Positions 12,137 through 24,747 of a stretch of DNA of 64,000 bases are shown here, piece after piece (the stretch's first letter is position 1; each line of letters starts with the position of its first letter). Made by a program: the position numbers and the translations under genes. The notes below the pieces were generated by a model. The model saw only the letters and a list, made by a program, of their open reading frames with translations. It searched no databases and had not been told where the DNA came from. This stretch comes from Nyssa sinensis (Eukaryota > Streptophyta > Magnoliopsida > Cornales > Nyssaceae). Where the stretch lies: positions 1,772,001 through 1,836,000 of the forward strand of contig CM018036.1 of the NCBI GenBank assembly GCA_008638375.1, in the 5' to 3' direction.

Positions 12137-13120
12137 CAGGGGTGACTCAACACATATAAAGGCCTAAAACAAAATTATAAAATAAGACTATTTTATTTAT
12201 TAAAATTTTATAAATTTTTTATTCAAAATTTATTTTTCTAGATTTTTGATGTGTAAAATTACTAATTAAATTCTTATAATGAATTTCTTCTAATATTTCT
12301 TTTTCAATTGATAGTATTGCCAATCTACTTAATCTTTTTTGAGACATTGTAAATTTTAAGTAAGATTTTATTAATTTTAGTTTTGAAAAACTTCTTTCCA
12401 CAGAAGCAATAGTTACGGGAATTGTTAACATTATTCAATAAGCAATATATGCATTTGAAAAAGAATCAAATATTTTTATATGATTGAGTGTGTCGATTGA
12501 AATATTATTTTCTATTTGTATAACTTCTTTTAAAACTTTCAATTCTGAAAATAAATCTAAACCATCAATATCTGAGTAATTATTATATTTTAAGGAACAT
12601 TCAAAATTAAGGCAATGTTCTTTTAAACTATTATTGTCTAGTGACTTCAATTTTTTACCACTAAAAAGAAAATCAAAAATATTTTCATATATTTTAAATT
12701 GTTCAAATTTACTTTGAAGTGAAAAAATTGCTTGATCTATTATGTATATAAAATAATTAATTCAGAAAATATAGCAGGTCGTAGAGTAATTTTCAAAAAA
12801 TATAGCAGGTTGTTAGGTTGCAGAGTTTTTTCTAGACTTAAAGAAAGAATTTTATAAATAAAAAATAAGAACGTTAATTATTGAAAAAAGTAAAATAAGA
12901 TAAACAATAAGATAATAAATACTATCAAAAAGTAGTTATTAGGTGATAGTTGTATAATAAAAGAGAGAAATTAAGAAGACGAAAAGATTTATTTAATTTT
13001 TTATAATAAATATATTTTTTTAAATATAACAAAAATTATGAGGCTTAAATAATTGGGGGCCTAAAAAATTGGGGGGCCTAAAGCCAGGGCTTCACTGGCC
13101 TTACCCTCCAGCCGGCCCTG
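12137..13120 (-). mobile_element. hAT transposon relic with partial transposase
   Basis: Ends are CAGGGGTGACT on the left and AGCCGGCCCTG on the right (reverse complement CAGGGCCGGCT), flanked by a perfect 8-bp target duplication GCTATGGA at 12129-12136 and 13121-13128, the hAT hallmark. On the minus strand two adjacent reading frames (12435-12650 and 12219-12431) code a hAT C-terminal region; the second contains TIPVTIASVERSFSKLKLIK, the conserved dimerisation motif of ZMYM/TTF-type plant hAT transposases. The 984-bp length means most of the transposase is deleted, and the frames are broken, so it is non-autonomous. Confidence 0.88.
12219..12650 (-). pseudogene. hAT transposase C-terminal fragment (zinc finger MYM/TTF-type)
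   Basis: Two open stretches on the minus strand, 12650-12435 then 12431-12219, are separated by a stop codon just before the conserved block. The downstream part has the VERSFSKLKLIKSYLK and LAILSIEKEI segments typical of the hAT dimerisation domain. The upstream part (TLNHIKIFDSF and neighbours) is less conserved. No DNA-binding domain or catalytic DDE core is left. It sits within the hAT element with a perfect 8-bp target duplication. Confidence 0.75.
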
Positions 13121-13140
13121 GCTATGGACCCCCTTGTTCA

Positions 13141-13200
13141 GTATATCCGAACTTACGACCAGTCAATTAAGAGTCGACTGTTCTACCATTGAGTTACTGA
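13141..13200 (-). tRNA. tRNA-Lys(CUU)-like fragment, probably a pseudogene
   Basis: Minus strand reads TAACTCAATGGTAGAACAGT followed by an anticodon arm AGTCGA-CTCTTAA-TTGACT with a perfect 6-bp stem and anticodon CTT, then GGTCGTAAGTTCGGAT. The style (D-arm and anticodon arm) resembles organelle or bacterial tRNA-Lys more than the plant nuclear one. The T-stem and acceptor stem pair poorly, so it is likely inactive or part of a tRNA-derived repeat. Confidence 0.35.
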
Positions 13201-13209
13201 GAAACAACG

Positions 13210-15025
13210 AGAAATTAGATGTCATAAAGTTCAATTCCCATTCTCAACCCATGACCAATATAAGCTCGAAGCTTCTTCTTGAGAGAGGAAGAATTATTCA
13301 AACTAGATTTTAACAAGTCTAAGTCTGAATCTAAGAATAAAAATAATATGAATAATATTCAATTAAAGTGAATAGTAGTAGTTAGATCTCGTCCCATGGA
13401 GACAGTATCTTGATGGCAAAAATGTTGAATTAAATTGATCTCTCTCTCTCTCTCATGTTAGCTTCTTCCTTCATTGATGTAGAACTTGTACTGATTTGGA
13501 ATTTGACAATAAACAAGGTTGTAATTAACAATTAAGTTGCCAAACCGGAAGGGCTCGTTTGGTCATGTAATTTTTTTTTGGCCAAAATCAAAGATCGCAA
13601 ACAGAATTTTGGCCCCGCTTTTTATACTTTCATTCCCAAAATTACAAGTGCAACTTACCCTTTTACCTCTCTTTGGTCCCGCGAAACACCTTCTTAGAGA
13701 TATAAAAATTAGATATCTTTTCATCAACTCGACAGTCACATGATATTATTAACCAGTCATATAACACAAGGATGGTACTATTTATAGATTACAAATCCTC
13801 GAGGTTTGTAAAGTTTTTTAAACATATAATTTTTTTCTATAATTGTGAAACTAAAAATAATATTTCCATCCAAAATTTGCAAAACAAAGAAAAAGAAAAT
13901 TTGAATGTAAATTCTCTTCTAATTTTAAAAATAAAATAAAATTTCCTTTAATACCTCCGCCCCAACTTGAAAAAATAAAATAAAGATCCCACCTAATTTT
14001 TTCAAGCTTAGACCTGAGCATTACACCACATTGAACACTTGAAACAGAGAGTGAAAAGGAATCCTAACTTCTCTCTTGTTATTTTGTGTTAGTGTTCATA
14101 TCACAGTTATTTGGTCTTATGAATTTTTTTTAAAGTATTTAAAAAAGTGTTATTAAACATACCTCATGTTTTCTACAAGAAAACAGAAGCACTAACACAA
14201 CTTAATCATCATAATAAAAAAATTTAGATGGGACATGATATGACATTCTTTGTCATGGTCAAGATTAAATTAATCTTTCTCATCATTCTGTACAATTTTT
14301 AATGCAACACTTTTAACTGGTACTCTTAATTTCATCATGCATGTGCTCAGAAATACAGCTTGCAATAATACCCCCAACAAATTACGAGTACCTTGAAACA
14401 AAATTGCAGGTCATTAGGACCCACATGAAAATTCCATATAAACTTTTATGGGGTGATTGATTTAGGCTTTTCTTAAATAATGGGTTATGCGCACTTCTTT
14501 ATCATTGTTGAAAGTGACATTCAAGTTTTGTGAATGGGACTGCCCTTCGTTCCTCTGTAATGGAAGAAAGAGATAAAAGATTTATCTTTATATAGGCTTT
14601 AGTGGTATATTTTGAGCCACATTTTCTGAGATTATGTGAGATGGGAATCCTAATGCAAATCTCAGAGGAATTTGAGGGCTGGTTTTGCTTTTAATCTCCT
14701 TTTCTATTGATTGAAATCATGAAACTAACTGATATTTATTTTTGGTATTGAGTATCGTCATCCACATCTAAGCCAAATCCCCATGAGGAAGCACGTGTAC
14801 TAGATTAGTCCATAAAAATTCCATGGAGTTGAGCCCAAGGGAAGAAGCGGATCCTATAACCTCTGCTTCATGAGGACATAAAACCAGCTTTTTTGGTTTA
14901 TTGAAACTGGAGCTTTTAACGATTGTCTGACAGTACAAAATGAAGTGTTGCACTTCATTTAATGGATGACTTTTGAGCTCTCCCTCCCTCAGCGTGCTTC
15001 CTTGACCAGAGATATTCCACCAACA
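13210..15025. other. Upstream region of the ABCC gene
   Basis: No gene recognised. A possible TATA element, TATATA, lies at 14589-14594, about 430 bp before the ATG; transcription start is unknown. Short open frames at 14768-14953 and 15089-15322 have no recognisable content. Confidence 0.5.
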
Positions 15026-18000
15026 ATGGCTTCCTTGGGGAGATCACTAGGTACGCCCCATTTCCTGGTTTTCCATGTCCATAATCTCTTAGGACCTCTT
15101 TTTACTTTTGAAACCTTTGTGGTTCTTGGTTTCACATTTTTTTGTGTGCTCAATGTACAACGGACAAGTTATACGCAATACCATTATTTCATTTTGCTTC
15201 CTTTTTCTTAGTTCTTTGTCTGTTTTTCCATAAGTTGCAATTCTCATTTTAATGTTGTGTATCTTTGCAATTAATTTGAAATCCATTCTTATTTTCCTTC
15301 CAAATCTCCAACAATGACTCAAATTTAAGTGAAAATTTGAGTAAAAGTTTCATTTGAGTTTTTGAGTTTCACCATTGTAAATTTGAGTTAATGAATAGTA
15401 TTTTGCAGATTTGGGTTCGAGTTTGAGTAAAAATGAATTTGGTATGGGTTTGAGTCTACAGCTAGAGAGATTTTTTTTATTTTTTGTTTTTGTTTTTGTT
15501 TTTGAAGATTTTGAGTCAAATTTAAATTTGAGTCTAAGATTGGTTATGGCCCTAGTTCTAACTTTTCTAGTTAATTTGTTTTTTGATTTATTTTTTTTCC
15601 TGTATTGATTCATATTTGTTAGGAATTGTTATAATTCTGAGTTCTGACTGTTTTCCTTCTCATGAAAATGCAGGGGAATTGTCTTGGATTTGTGAGGGAG
15701 AATTTGATATGGGTTCTACTTGTATTCATAGCATTATCATAGATGTAGTGAACTCACTGTTCATCTTTGTCTTCCTTCTGCTTTTACTCGTAGAATTTAT
15801 TAGAAACGATAACATTAGAGGGAGAGGGCACCATAGAAGGGATTGGGTCAATGTAGCTGTTTCAATCTGTTGTGCTTTTACAAGCATTGCATATCTTGGT
15901 GCTGGTTTATGGGTTCTGATAGCCCAAAATCACGGGTTTAGTCATTTGAGCTGGGTGGTGCCCTTTGTTAGAGGACTAACTTGGATATCCTTGGCTGTTT
16001 CCTTGCTTGTTCAAAGATTCAAATGGATCAAAATTCTGAATTCTGTCTGGTGGTTGTTTCTCTTTCTATTTGTTTCGGCTCTAGACATTGAGGTTTTAGT
16101 GAAAACACACAGCATCAAGATCTTGGACATGGTTGTCTGGCCTGTGAACTTGTTGCTTCTCTTGTGTTCGTTAAGAAACTTCAGTCACTTTGTTTCTCTA
16201 AATACCGCAGGCCAGAGACTATCAGAACCTCTGCTAGTCGAAGAATCTGAAAAAAGATATAGTCAAGTTGGCCAAGCCAGTTTTCTTAGTAAATTGACAT
16301 TTTCTTGGCTTAATCCTTTACTTCAGTTGGGTTACTCAAAACCATTAGTTCTTGAAGACATTCCCGATCTGGTCTCTGAAGACGAAGCTGTTTTAGCCTA
16401 TGAGAAATTTGGTGAGGCAAGGAATTTACTTCTTAGAGAAACGAGCTCAAACAGTACTGGGAACTTGGTTCTTTGGGCAATAGTGAAAGTTTATATGAAA
16501 GAATTGGTATTTGTAGGAATTTTTGCATTTCTTAGGACGATTTCTGTAGTAGTTGCTCCTTTGTTACTCTATGCATTTGTAAGTTATTCAAACCGGGACA
16601 CAGAAAATATATATGAAGGTCTCTTCCTAGTAGGGTGCTTAGTTGTTGTCAAGGTGATTGAATCTTTGTCTCAGCGGCATTTCTTTTTCAAATCAAGGCG
16701 GACTGGTATGAGGATGAGATCAGCTTTAATGGTGGCAGTTTATCAAAAGCAGCTCAATCTTTCTAGTTTGGGAAGGCGAATGCATTCCACCGGGGAGGTT
16801 GTGAATTATATTGCAGTAGATGCTTATCGAATGGGGGAATTCCCTATGTGGTTTCATATGGGATGGAGTTTTGTCATCCAGATTTTTCTATCCATTGGTG
16901 TCCTTTTTGGGGTTGTGGGTCTTGGTGCCGTTCCTGGTTTAGTCCCCCTTCTCATCTGTGGGCTTCTTAATGTGCCATTTGCAAAGTTGCTTCAAAAATG
17001 TCAGACTGAACTTATGACTGCACAAGACAAGAGACTTAGGTCCACCTCTGAGATTCTGAACAATATGAAAATCATCAAGTTACAGTCATGGGAAGATAAA
17101 TTCAAGAACTTGATTGAATCCTACCGAGACAGTGAATTCAAATGGTTGGCTGAATCTCAACATACGAAGGCTTTTGGCACTTTCTTGTTTTGGATGTCTC
17201 CAACGATGATTTCTTCCGTCATCTTTTTTGGATGTGCCCTTTTCAGGAGTGCTCCTTTAGATGCTGGGACTATTTTTACAATTCTGGCAGCTCTGCGTGG
17301 TATGGCAGAACCTGTCAGAATAATACCTGAGGCTCTTTCTGCACTAATTCAGGTCAAGGTCTCTTTTGATCGGATCAATTCCTTTTTACTGGACGATGAA
17401 GTCCAGAATGACAAAATAAGGAGAATTCCATCACAGGATTCAGATATCAGTATTAGAATACAAGCTGGCAGTTACAGTTGGGAACTAGAATCAGCCATTC
17501 CACCACTTAGAAATGTCAACTTGGAAGTAAGGTGGGGTCAGAAAATTGCAGTTTGTGGGCCAGTTGGGGCTGGGAAGTCATCACTTTTATATGCTATACT
17601 CGGGGAAATACCAAAAATCTCAGGAACTGTGAGTTACAAAACAGTCTTTATTTGTTAATTCTGTAGTACATTTGTCTCTAACTGTAGTTGCTCCTTGCTT
17701 GCATGTAGGTGGATGTATTTGGATCCATTGCTTATGTTTCTCAAGTTTCGTGGATCCAAAGTGGGACGATTCGTGATAACATCCTCTATGGAAAGCCAAT
17801 GGATAACACCAAATATGAGAGGGCCATAAAAGCATGTGCTTTAGATAAGGATATCAATAGTTTTGAACATGGTGATCTCACAGAGATAGGTCAGAGAGGG
17901 ATAAATATGAGTGGAGGACAGAAACAGAGGATTCAGCTTGCTCGAGCTGTCTACAACGATGCTGATATCTATCTCCTTGATGACCCTTTTAGTGCAGTAG

Positions 18001-21000
18001 ATGCTCAAACAGCAGCCATTCTTTTTAATGTAAGGTTAAATGCATAGACATGCGTAAACAGTTATATTTACATGAAACAAATAGGAATTGTTGCTGTTAC
18101 TTAATTTGAATGATGTAACTTCAGGATTGTGTCATGGCTGCTCTACAGAAGAAGACTGTCATTCTAGTGACTCATCAAGTGGAGTTTCTTTCAGAAGTGG
18201 ATATAATTCTGGTAATGAGGGTTTGACATTTTTATTTACATGTGAATTTTTCAATTATTTGCATAAAATAATATGGTTTTTTTCTTTTCTAGGTTATGGG
18301 AGGTGGACAAGTTACTCAATCAGGAAGCTACAAGGAACTCTTGATGGCGGGCACAGCTTTTGAGCAGCTTGTGAATGCTCATAAAAATGCAATCACATTA
18401 TTGAATCCTTCAACCAATGAAAACAAAAGTAAGCCTCCAAAGGGGAATATGGATAGGCTGGAAGGGTCTAATTTGCATTACCTTACTAAAGAGAACAGCG
18501 AGGGGGAGATTGCCACGAAGGGTCTGCCAGGGGTGCAGTTGACAGAGGAAGAGGAGAAGGAGATTAGTGATGTTGGGTGGAAGCCATTCTTGGATTACAT
18601 CCTCGTCTCAAAGGGATGGACATGCCTATCCTTGAGTATAATAACACAGACTTGTTTTGTTGGTCTTCAGGCTGCTTCAAGTTATTGGCTAGCATTTGGC
18701 TCTCAAATTCCCCAAATCAGCAGTGGCATCTTAATTGGAGTTTACACTGTAATTTCAACAATGTGTGCCTTGTTTGTATATCTAAGGTCTCTATTTGCTG
18801 CTCTTCTGGGATTAAGAGCTTCTAAGGCCTTCTTCTCGGGCTTCACCAATTCCATGTTCAATGCTCCCATGCTCTTCTTTGACTCTACCCCAGTTGGACG
18901 AATTTTGACCAGAGTAAGATTTTGTTCTTTTTCAGCTGATCTGATGACAACCATAGTGTTTAAATGCAGTGTACCAAAATTACCCACTTTATCATTTTGC
19001 ACATTCATGCCAATGTTTGTCTTGCAGGCTTCGTCAGATTTGAGTGTATTGGATTTTGATATACCTTTCGCCGCTGCCTTTGTAATGGCTGCTGGAATTG
19101 AAATGCTGTCAATTATTGGCATTGTGGCCTCAGTCACATGGCAAGTTCTCATTGTAGCCATCTTTGCTATGGTAGCTTCAAAATATGTTCAGGTGGATCT
19201 CACTTTTACATTTATATCAGTATTTTTTTCTTTGTTCATTGATGATGGAAAAAGAATATTATGTTATTTCTTTTCTTGTCTTTTTAAATTGAAGGGATAT
19301 TATCAACCCTCTGCAAGGGAACTAATGAGAATCAATGGAACAACAAAAGCTCCTCTCATGAATTATGCTTCCGAGACTTCACTTGGAGTGGTCACTATAA
19401 GAGCATTCAACATGGCCGACAGGTTCTTCCAAAACTATGTAAAGCTCATCGACACAGATGCAAAACTTTTCTTTTACTCCAATGCAGCCATGGAGTGGTT
19501 AGTTATAAGGGTAGAAGCGCTTCAAAATCTGACCATATTCGCTGCTGCTTTTCTCCTGGTTTTAATTCCCAAGGGTTTTGTAGCTCCAGGTATCTTTGTG
19601 TAGGGGTCATTGAAACAGTTTAGTTATTGCTCAGCGGTGTTCTTTAGATTCTTCAAAGTAGTTAAACTTTTGCAGGGCTTGTGGGACTTTCTCTTTCTTA
19701 TGCTCTGGCATCGACGAGCACCCAAGTTTTCATGACTCGATGGTATTGCAACTTAGCTAACTACATTATCTCCGTAGAACGGATCAAACAGTTCATGCAC
19801 ATACCACCGGAACCACCAGCAATCGTGGAGGACAGAAGGCCACCATCTTCATGGCCTTCTATTGGTAGGATAGAATTGGAGGATCTGAAGGTATAGAAAG
19901 CAATTAAGTTGAACTTTTAGATGCATGAGTGTCATAGAAATTTCATGAGAGAATGGCTTTTTATCATCAATTCCCAATGATACCAAAGAACTCCCATGGC
20001 TAGCTATAGTGATAATTAGAAGCCACTCTTCCCTGGAATTTTGTCCTAATGCTCTCTTAACATTTGTCGTATTAATCTGTTAATTGATTCTTTGGTTGGT
20101 TTCAGATTAGATATCGCCCTAATGCTCCACTAGTCCTCAAGGGGATTACTTGCACTTTCAGAGAAGGGACTAGAGTAGGAGTTGTTGGAAGGACTGGAAG
20201 TGGCAAAACTACACTAATAAGTGCCTTGTTCCGTTTAATAGAGCCTCATAGTGGAAAAATTGTTATAGACGGACTTGATATTTGCTCTATAGGTCTTAAG
20301 GATTTAAGGATCAAACTCAGCATCATCCCTCAAGAGCCAACTCTTTTCAGGGGCAGCATTCGAACTAACTTGGATCCTTTAGGCCTTTACTCGGATGAGG
20401 AGATATGGAAGGTGAGCCTACTCATAAGTCTCAACATGAATAATGTACCATTGTTTATCAGTGATTCTTGTTATCTTAAAGCAATATAATGCCAGTAAAT
20501 TTATCGCAAATGTTGTTGTTTCTTGATTTGCAGGCTCTAGAGAAGTGCCAACTTAAGGCTACAATCAGCAGTCTTCCAAACTTGCTAGATTCTTCTGGTA
20601 AGTTGAGTCTAGAAATATATTTTTTTTTGAAGAAAAAAAAAGTTGTAATAGCCAGTGAAACTATTTTTGTACGAAGTTGTACGCCATGCACACCCATGTA
20701 TCAACACAAATGAAAATTATTGCTTTTCTTTTTTGTCTCAACAGTGAGCGATGAAGGCGAGAATTGGAGTGCTGGGCAACGTCAGCTCTTCTGTCTTGGA
20801 AGAATCCTTCTTAAGAGAAACAGAATTCTAGTTCTAGATGAAGCAACTGCTTCAATTGACTCTGCCACAGATGCCATTCTACAGAGACTTTTAAGGGAAG
20901 AATTCTCAGATTGTACAGTGATAACCGTCGCTCACAGAGTTCCAACTGTCATAGATAGTGACATGGTCATGGTTCTCTCTTTTGGTATGGTTCTGTTATC

Positions 21001-21852
21001 CCACCTCTCCTCGATATATATCAATGAGTGAGAGTAACTTACAATAGCAAAACATCAACAACTTTTTTTTGGCCAAGAAATATATGCAACTCTTTGCAAC
21101 ATCTGCATTATAAAGGCAGGGAACCCTTGCACAATTTTGGACATCATTCACTCCCCACCCCTTTCTAAGCTGGTAATTGGAGTGGAAAACTCAATTTTCT
21201 GTATCTCCCAATGCTACTATATGTAATTGTTGAAAATATAATTAAGCTTACTAAGCTAAATATAAAAAAGGGTTGCCAGTAAGGAAGATTACAGACCAAT
21301 TTATATATTACTTGTTAAACAGATTTGCAGATGTCAGTTTTTGACCTTTAATGTGTTTGTGCCACCACAATATCTTTTATCATAACTTTATTATTGTTTT
21401 TCTTGTTTTTCCTCTTGGTAATCACTGTTTGAACATTTTCTTTCGCCCTAAGTCCTTAGTGGGCGAGTGGTATATCGAACCTGTCCTCATAGGCGAGGTC
21501 ATGGTTTCAAGCCTCCCAAGTGCAGCGTATGGTGGTTTATTAATTTTCCAGCCAAGGGCTGGGCTTGTCTTTCCCGGGGCCCATATTTGCGAGGTTCATG
21601 TGGTAATTTGTAAATAATACTTCTAATACACAGTTAACGTTGGCAAAAAAAAAACATGTTCTTTCAAAGTGTCTTCAATATTATTTCTTTCCTCTTGGAA
21701 ACCATTTTTATTGTTTAATGTGGGTTGTTTTGATTTTTGTAGGGAAGCTGGTGGAGTATGATGAGCCTTCAAAGCTTATGGAGACCAATTCTTCCTTTTC
21801 CAAGCTTGTAGCAGAATACTGGTCTAGCTGCAGGAGAAACTCCTCTCCTTAA
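15026..21852 (+). CDS. ABCC8: ABC transporter C family member 8-like (full MRP-type transporter)
   Basis: Plant ABCC proteins are ATP-driven pumps of conjugates and organic anions, usually in the tonoplast or plasma membrane; the substrate here is unknown. Twelve exons keep phase: 15026-15050, 15674-17628, 17709-18029, 18125-18211, 18293-18913, 19028-19192, 19295-19589, 19676-19890, 20106-20411, 20534-20597, 20745-20984, 21743-21852; the product is 1467 aa, the usual family length. Order: hydrophobic TMD0 (about residues 20-185), linker, TMD1, NBD1 (Walker [10 protein letters not shown] at 637-645, signature MSGGQ at 727-731, Walker B IYLLDD at 747-752, H-loop His784), TMD2, NBD2 (Walker [10 protein letters not shown] at 1256-1264, signature WSAGQ at 1359-1363, Walker B ILVLDE at 1379-1384, H-loop His1415). 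NBD1 has Asp instead of the catalytic Glu after Walker B, as is normal in ABCC NBD1. I chose the ATG at 15026 because this 25-nt mini-exon splices in frame to give [19 protein letters not shown], a typical ABCC8-type N terminus. The last intron holds a SINE. The assignment to the ABCC8 clade is from memory of family sequences. Confidence 0.93.
21445..21652 (+). mobile_element. tRNA-derived SINE in the last intron of the ABCC gene
   Basis: About 208 bp. A-box-like AGTGGGCGAGTGG near the 5' end and B-box-like GGTTTCAAGCC about 40 bp further, then a unique body and a 3' poly(A) tract. Flanked by a 13-bp target duplication with one mismatch: AACATTTTCTTTC at 21432-21444 and AACATGTTCTTTC at 21653-21665. 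Same strand as the gene. Confidence 0.85.
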
Positions 21853-22738
21853 ATTCAATGAAAGATTAATGAAAACCTGTTCTGCTTTGTACCAGTTCTT
21901 TGATGATAAATGGATATGGATTATTAGACAAGATGAGGAATTATATGAAGAGAGCGGAGTCACCTTAAGTTGCTCATCATAGCTTTCAGACTAGAAATTT
22001 GTGGAGATATGTGCCTCAAATTGTACCAAAAAATTAAATAGTTTAAATAAAACAATTATATGGGAAAGTTCATGCCTCTTACCCATCTGTAGTTCTGCTT
22101 GTATGTATAATCAGTATTGATTTTCTCAAAAGATCTGCGTGTATAAATTCTACCCAGCTTGTTTGTTCTTGCTTTAGGACTCTACATTTTCTATTGATTC
22201 AAATTTAATTTTACATTTATTATAAATAAGGTTCTAATCATATTATTATTAGGTTGGAAGACGTTGATGGATCGATTATCCAACCACTTGTGTTTTTGAA
22301 GTAACTAGTAATTTAACATAACATTAGAAGTTTGGTTATGAGAGATTTTAGGTTGGAGTTGCACATAACTGAAAGTGTTACTTTGATATACATTATTGAA
22401 CCTATATTATAACAGTTTAAATTTTTGGAGCAATTGATGATCTAACACTATGTACAAAACATGATCGCATGTGAGAGATGTTGTTGACTTGTTATATATT
22501 ATTAGTTTTCAGATAAATTTTAATATTTTAAAGTAATATACGTGAAATACTGTCTTTCCACATTGATTGGGTGAGACTTGAAAGTAATTTGATTGATATA
22601 TAAAATCACAAAATTTGATACTAATAAATTGGGTCAAGTATCTTGGACCACATGATTATATATTTTCTTCCGGTTATTGGATCAGCCAACGTAAAGTCAA
22701 GTCAACTTTGAATAAGTAGAGACACTTAGAATGTCCTT

Positions 22739-23118
22739 TTAATGAACAATTGCGAGAGATTTGAACCAACCGACTCCATGAGGACGTATGATAGAGCTAG
22801 TTCCCGGAAACTAGAGGTCCATAGAATAGTGGTATCAGCGTCGGCTCTGGCTCCCAAAGCATAATAGAACATGTGGTTTCAATATCAATATGCTGACAGC
22901 TGAAATTGACCCAACATCGGATGCACGGTGCATAATAAGTTAAGTCTTAGAAAGAATGCTCCGTTACCTTAATGTGCAACTGGGACAAATTTGGACCGAC
23001 CCTGAGAGGATATGTCATGTGTGGTTACAATATCAATACACTGACTGCTGACAGTGACCCAAAATCGAATGCATGGTGCATAATAAGTCAAGTCTTAGAA
23101 TGAATGCTCTGTTATAGA
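22739..23118 (+). repeat. Imperfect 148-bp tandem repeat with a PBS-like motif
   Basis: GTGGTT(T/A)CAATATCAATA at 22873 and 23021, each followed by CATAATAAGT(T/C)AAGTCTTAGAA. The first copy carries an insertion with TGGTATCAGCGTCGG, similar to an initiator tRNA-Met primer-binding site, so it may be an LTR-element remnant. Lies between the convergent transporter and phosphatase genes. Confidence 0.55.
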
Positions 23119-23260
23119 CACACTATAGAGCAAAGTGGTATTTATATTTCTTGATCATGAACTTACAGATTCATACTAAAGCAAAAACAAAAGAAAACCA
23201 GAAAGAATAAAGCAGAAAAAAATTGAGTTCTGCTTGTTTTGGCATTGGCCTATAAAACCA

Positions 23261-24708
23261 TTAAAGGGGAACTGGGAGAGCTGGAGGCAAGACTTCATGA
23301 GCGGACATGGGAATTGTCTGGAACTTGCAATCAACTGAAAAAAACTGAGCCGAGTTACTATTTTTGTTCTCTTCCATGGAAATTTTGCCAATAAGTTGGA
23401 GTAGAACGCTCTCCAGCTCTTCCCCATCACTCCATTCATGGATCTCTGCCTTTATGTGTTTGTGGTTTTTGCATATCAGATCCCACAGTGGGAAGTTCTT
23501 CCTTGGCATAACATAGTCTGCTTCCTTGAGCTTCAAGCTTGGGCAGAAATCTCCACTTCCATCTCCTAGGTAAATGAACTTTTTTCCCTCCATAGATACA
23601 GTTGTTTGAATTCTTTCTATTATCAGACCCTATTAAGAAGAAGAATAAAAAAAAAAACATTGTAAGCTAAAAAGTAAGAAAACATCATTTGTATAATGTC
23701 AGAAATTATTCAGGACCTCACTTCATCAACCGATGTGGTGTGGCTGTCACATCAATGTTTAGCTAATGAAATCTCAAGGAATGGTTCAAGCCTAATAGTC
23801 ATGGAAAGGGCTCCGAACAAGGGCGGTAATTCTGATAGACTACTTCGGACTACAGTCCATCCTAAATTGAAGAATTATATATATATATATATATATATAA
23901 TTTGAATCCTTTTTAAATTAGTTCATTTTAAAATTTTGGTCAAACTCAATCATTATCCAATAAATTCTATCATTTATTTTATTTCTCACCCTTCCTAAAA
24001 TTTCAGTCCACCATAGAATTTTAAACCTAGTCCAAAATTTTCCAATTAATTTTTTTTTTAGAATCTTATTTTTTATTCAAAATTTTAATCCAAACTAAAA
24101 TTTTTCCATTTTGTAATCATCTCCAAATATTTTTCTTGGTTTCGCCCTTAGTTTCGAATCACGACAAAAAGTTGTTGTTGGTGAGATCGGTCCGGTTTAC
24201 TAAAAAATTGTTTAGTTAATGATTAGTTTTAAGAGAATATTACCTTGCACATGTTTGGAGGACAGAGACTGCAACCATTGGGGGAAGAGTGGAAATCATG
24301 GGAAGGGAAAATCCTTAGCCTCCCTTCCCTGTCAACAAGGCTTGGGTTTGTGTTGATTTCCGAGAAATAATCTCTCAGTCCAAGATGTTTCAGAATTGTC
24401 TCAATAAAGAAAAGATTTGCATCACTTACTATCCTCAAATCACACCTGTAATATATGCATACACAAAATGTAAATATATTTTCTGGGAAAAGAAACAGGG
24501 GAAAAGAAATGTATATGAAAGTGGGAAAGAGTTACCCTAAAGCATGGGCTGATTTAATGGCCGGGACAACCCGTGGATGTATTGTAGCCCGTTTCAGTAC
24601 CTCTGCAATGTCTTCAATGGTTTTTCCCTGTGAATGAAGCTCCTCCATCATCCTATCCTGCAAATATATAATAGAGCATTCATTGACCATGAGTCTCTGA
24701 TAGAAAAG

Positions 24709-24747
<39 letters not shown>

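Noticed and set aside
15583..15673. ATG at 15583 as start of the ABCC gene
   Set aside because: It lies in an intron: the acceptor CAG at 15671-15673 and the mini-exon at 15026 give a better N terminus.
18742..19161. 139-residue minus-strand open frame
   Set aside because: It is the antisense shadow of ABCC exons 5 and 6.
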